This document shows, piece by piece, positions 62,433-64,000 of a DNA stretch of 64,000 bases (its first letter is position 1; each line of letters begins with the position of its first letter). The notes under the pieces are model-generated. The model saw nothing but the letters and a program-made list of their open reading frames with translations, did no database searches and had not been told where the DNA came from. The translations under genes were made by a program, and so were the position numbers. The stretch is from positions 62,001 through 126,000 of the forward strand of contig DATNEW010000050.1 in NCBI GenBank assembly GCA_035606695.1, given 5' to 3'. The DNA is from Gemmatimonadaceae bacterium. GTDB taxonomy: Bacteria > Gemmatimonadota > Gemmatimonadetes > Gemmatimonadales > Gemmatimonadaceae.

Positions 62433-63581
62433 GCCGAGCGCGGTCGCGGGTGTGAGAATGCCGGCGCGCCGCGTGCTCGTGCGATCCGCGCCATCATCGG
62501 CGAGCGCGAGCGCGGCTTCGGAGACGATCTTCGCGGTGACGTCCGTCGCGGGATCGCCCCGATCGGCCACCTCGGCCCACGTGCTCGTGCCATCGTCGTA
62601 CTTGCCGACGAACTGCGCGCGGAAATACGGATTGGCGGGGCGCATGGCGTCGGGAAAGGCCCCGCGCGCGAACGGCGCAATCCAATCGGCCGCGCCCGGC
62701 TGACGGGCCATCAGCTGATACGCCGCCATTCCCATCGACGCGGCCGATGCCGCGACGAATCCGAGCGGCGAATTCGTGTCCCAGTATTCCTGATACCGGA
62801 ATCCGGCGCCGTACGGTTCCCCCCACTCGCGAAACAGCGCGGCGCTGCGGCGAACCACGCGCGTATTGATCGGCGCCATGAAGAAGGGGGCGACCCATCG
62901 GCCGAGGTCCTGATCGGCGATCGGGCCTGCCGGATCGGCGTTCCCCGCCCGCTCGGCATCCGTTTGTGTTTCATGAGGATTCAATAATATCGGATCTCTC
63001 ATAGCCTGAAGATCGGCTGGCCGGCGCCACAGCTCGCGCGTCGAGGCCGCGGTGCCGGCGTTGTAGCCGCCCGCATACTGGAAATAGCCTTTCACCTGTC
63101 GCAACTCGGCGCCGCGTGCCCGACCGTGCTCCGCGAGCAGGAACGCGCCAAGGTCCGACGGAACGGAGTCGAAGCCGCAGAGCGGGACGATGCGTGCGCC
63201 CGAGTGTTCGGCGCGCGCGTGGTAGCGGTCGATCATTCGGCGGACGTGCGCCGTCTCGCCGGTGATGTCGACGTAGTCCACGCCCGCTTCCGCGCACGCG
63301 CGAAGCGCCGGCTCGCCGTAGAGGACAAACGGACCGAGCGCGGCGAGGAGGACGCGAGTCTCGCCGACCATGCGGCGGACGGCGGCGTCGTCGAGCGCAT
63401 CAGCGACGATGGCGCCGGGCTTCGTGCGCAGCGAGCGACGGAGCGCGTCGAGCGCGGATGCGTTCCTTCCCGCGACCGCCCAACGAATTCCGTTCGCGGC
63501 CGCAACGCGGTCGAGATACGAAGCGATGGCGCGCCCCGCGGAGCCCGTCGCTCCGAAGACGACGATGTCGTACCGACTCAT
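62367..63581 (-). CDS. Saccharopine-dehydrogenase-like NAD(P) oxidoreductase (trans-acting enoyl-reductase-like)
   Basis: A 404-residue protein from ATG 63581. N-terminal Rossmann motif (VVFGATGSAGRAIASYL), then VDYVDITGETAHVRRMIDRYH and VPLCGFDSVPSDLGAFL, which are diagnostic of the saccharopine dehydrogenase-like group that includes mycobacterial trans-acting enoyl reductases of phthiocerol lipids. The length fits. It converges on the giant ADC-like gene with a 66-bp overlap. A longer reading to 63896 passes into the TPR gene and is rejected. Confidence 0.82.
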   Translation of the reverse strand: MSRYDIVVFGATGSAGRAIASYLDRVAAANGIRWAVAGRNASALDALRRSLRTKPGAIVADALDDAAVRRMVGETRVLLAALGPFVLYGEPALRACAEAGVDYVDITGETAHVRRMIDRYHARAEHSGARIVPLCGFDSVPSDLGAFLLAEHGRARGAELRQVKGYFQYAGGYNAGTAASTRELWRRPADLQAMRDPILLNPHETQTDAERAGNADPAGPIADQDLGRWVAPFFMAPINTRVVRRSAALFREWGEPYGAGFRYQEYWDTNSPLGFVAASAASMGMAAYQLMARQPGAADWIAPFARGAFPDAMRPANPYFRAQFVGKYDDGTSTWAEVADRGDPATDVTAKIVSEAALALADDGADRTSTRRAGILTPATALGLRLVSRLRNAGVGMRCPACRV

Positions 63582-63612
63582 CGTGCGCCGGCCGCCATCG
63601 TCGCCGTCACCG

Positions 63613-64000
63613 TCAGGCGGGCATGGAGACGGAGTCGCCGGCGACCAACGCGTCCAGCGTCGTGCGCAGGTCGCGCAGCTCCGGACTGTCGCGGCCTTCG
63701 GTGAACCACGCGTCGAGCGGCTCGAGCAACGCACGGGCTTCGTCGCGCTCGCCGGCGTTGGCCAGCATGCGAGCGAGCAGCAGCGCCGCACGCAACTCGA
63801 GCAATCGGGCGCCCTGTCCGCGCGCGATGTCGATCGCCGCGCGGAAGCTCCGTTCGGCGTGCTCCGTGTTGCCGAGCCCCAGCTCGATCTCACCAATGTT
63901 GCGGTGGAATTCGGCGGTGTAGTAGAGCTCGTCCTGCTCGCCCGCGATACGGAGCGCGGTCCGCAGAGAATCCAACGCGGCTTCGGGGTCGCCGGCGGCG
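63613..64000 (-). CDS. C-terminal part of a TPR regulator (start beyond the window)
   Basis: The frame is open to the window edge; only the last ~129 residues are seen. They are TPR-like hairpins (EFHRNIGEIELGLGNTEHAERSF, ALLLARMLANAGERDEARALL) ending in LDAWFTEGRDSPELRDLRTTLDAL. That ending is typical of the C-terminus of large AAA/TPR regulators and class III cyclase-like proteins. The full architecture lies to the right. It lies 31 bp upstream of the saccharopine-dehydrogenase-like gene. Confidence 0.65.
   Translation of the reverse strand, partial: AAGDPEAALDSLRTALRIAGEQDELYYTAEFHRNIGEIELGLGNTEHAERSFRAAIDIARGQGARLLELRAALLLARMLANAGERDEARALLEPLDAWFTEGRDSPELRDLRTTLDALVAGDSVSMPA

Noticed and set aside
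1-64000. tRNA, rRNA, insertion sequence or prophage genes
   Set aside because: I saw no tRNA-like cloverleaf with a T-loop signature, no rRNA segments, and no transposase, integrase or phage structural proteins.

Overview
The window is about 64 kb of GC-rich, gene-dense bacterial chromosome from a diderm organism. It carries Omp85/BamA-type and TamB-like outer-membrane biogenesis proteins, a TonB-dependent receptor, a TonB-like protein and several lipoproteins. The repertoire (secreted S9 and M20 peptidases with glycine-rich inserts, a Rho with a very long Arg/Gly-rich N-terminus, many TPR proteins, an AfsR-like regulator) is most like Gemmatimonadota. That assignment is an inference from gene content, as there is no rRNA in the window. 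I saw no tRNA, rRNA, CRISPR array, transposase or prophage gene.

Layout. 0-13.7 kb: housekeeping and small-molecule genes: a cut-off methyltransferase, GNAT, DUF4375, a MoeB/ThiF-rhodanese fusion, DUF488, a secreted M20 peptidase, a ligase-associated exonuclease/ATP-dependent DNA ligase pair with GTGA overlap, a secreted S9 peptidase, and a short operon ending in a Nudix hydrolase. 13.9-18.1 kb: a tightly coupled minus-strand operon (Tat-exported epimerase-like protein, nucleotide-exchange-type transporter, DinB-fold protein, TonB-like protein, hypothetical). 18.3-20.6 kb: gamma-glutamyltransferase, MsrB and a 58-residue charged protein.

20.7-31.7 kb is an accessory/signalling region: two TPR proteins, two tiny lipoproteins with the same plan, a minus-strand operon of pseudopilin-like genes ending in a sigma-54 activator without a receiver domain, an AraC-type regulator coupled to a response regulator, and a 1023-residue BTAD/AAA/TPR regulator. 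A block of strong G+T strand bias (about 23.35-26.1 kb) crosses genes in both orientations and stops inside a gene. Several inverted and direct repeats lie in the intergenic regions.

33.4-42.5 kb: rho, then a BamA/TamA-like gene directly coupled to a TamB-like gene. Copies of a multi-hairpin intergenic repeat lie after rho and after the TamB-like gene. 42.5-54.6 kb: an M20 dipeptidase, a LytS/LytTR two-component pair, a TPR protein and TonB-dependent receptor, a MarR regulator, a GT39-type membrane glycosyltransferase carrying an in-frame palindromic repeat, a membrane PHP-domain protein and a DUF255 thioredoxin-fold protein.

54.8-62.4 kb is the most unusual locus. Four co-directional genes encode a carotenoid-desaturase-like FAD oxidoreductase, a Gly-rich granule-associated-looking protein, a trans-polyprenyl diphosphate synthase and a 1147-residue protein with two acetoacetate-decarboxylase-like domains. 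The first domain keeps the Schiff-base lysine position and the second has serine there. This looks like an uncharacterised isoprenoid- or lipid-modifying pathway. A saccharopine-dehydrogenase-like/trans-enoyl-reductase-like gene converges on it from the right, and the window ends in the C-terminus of a TPR regulator.
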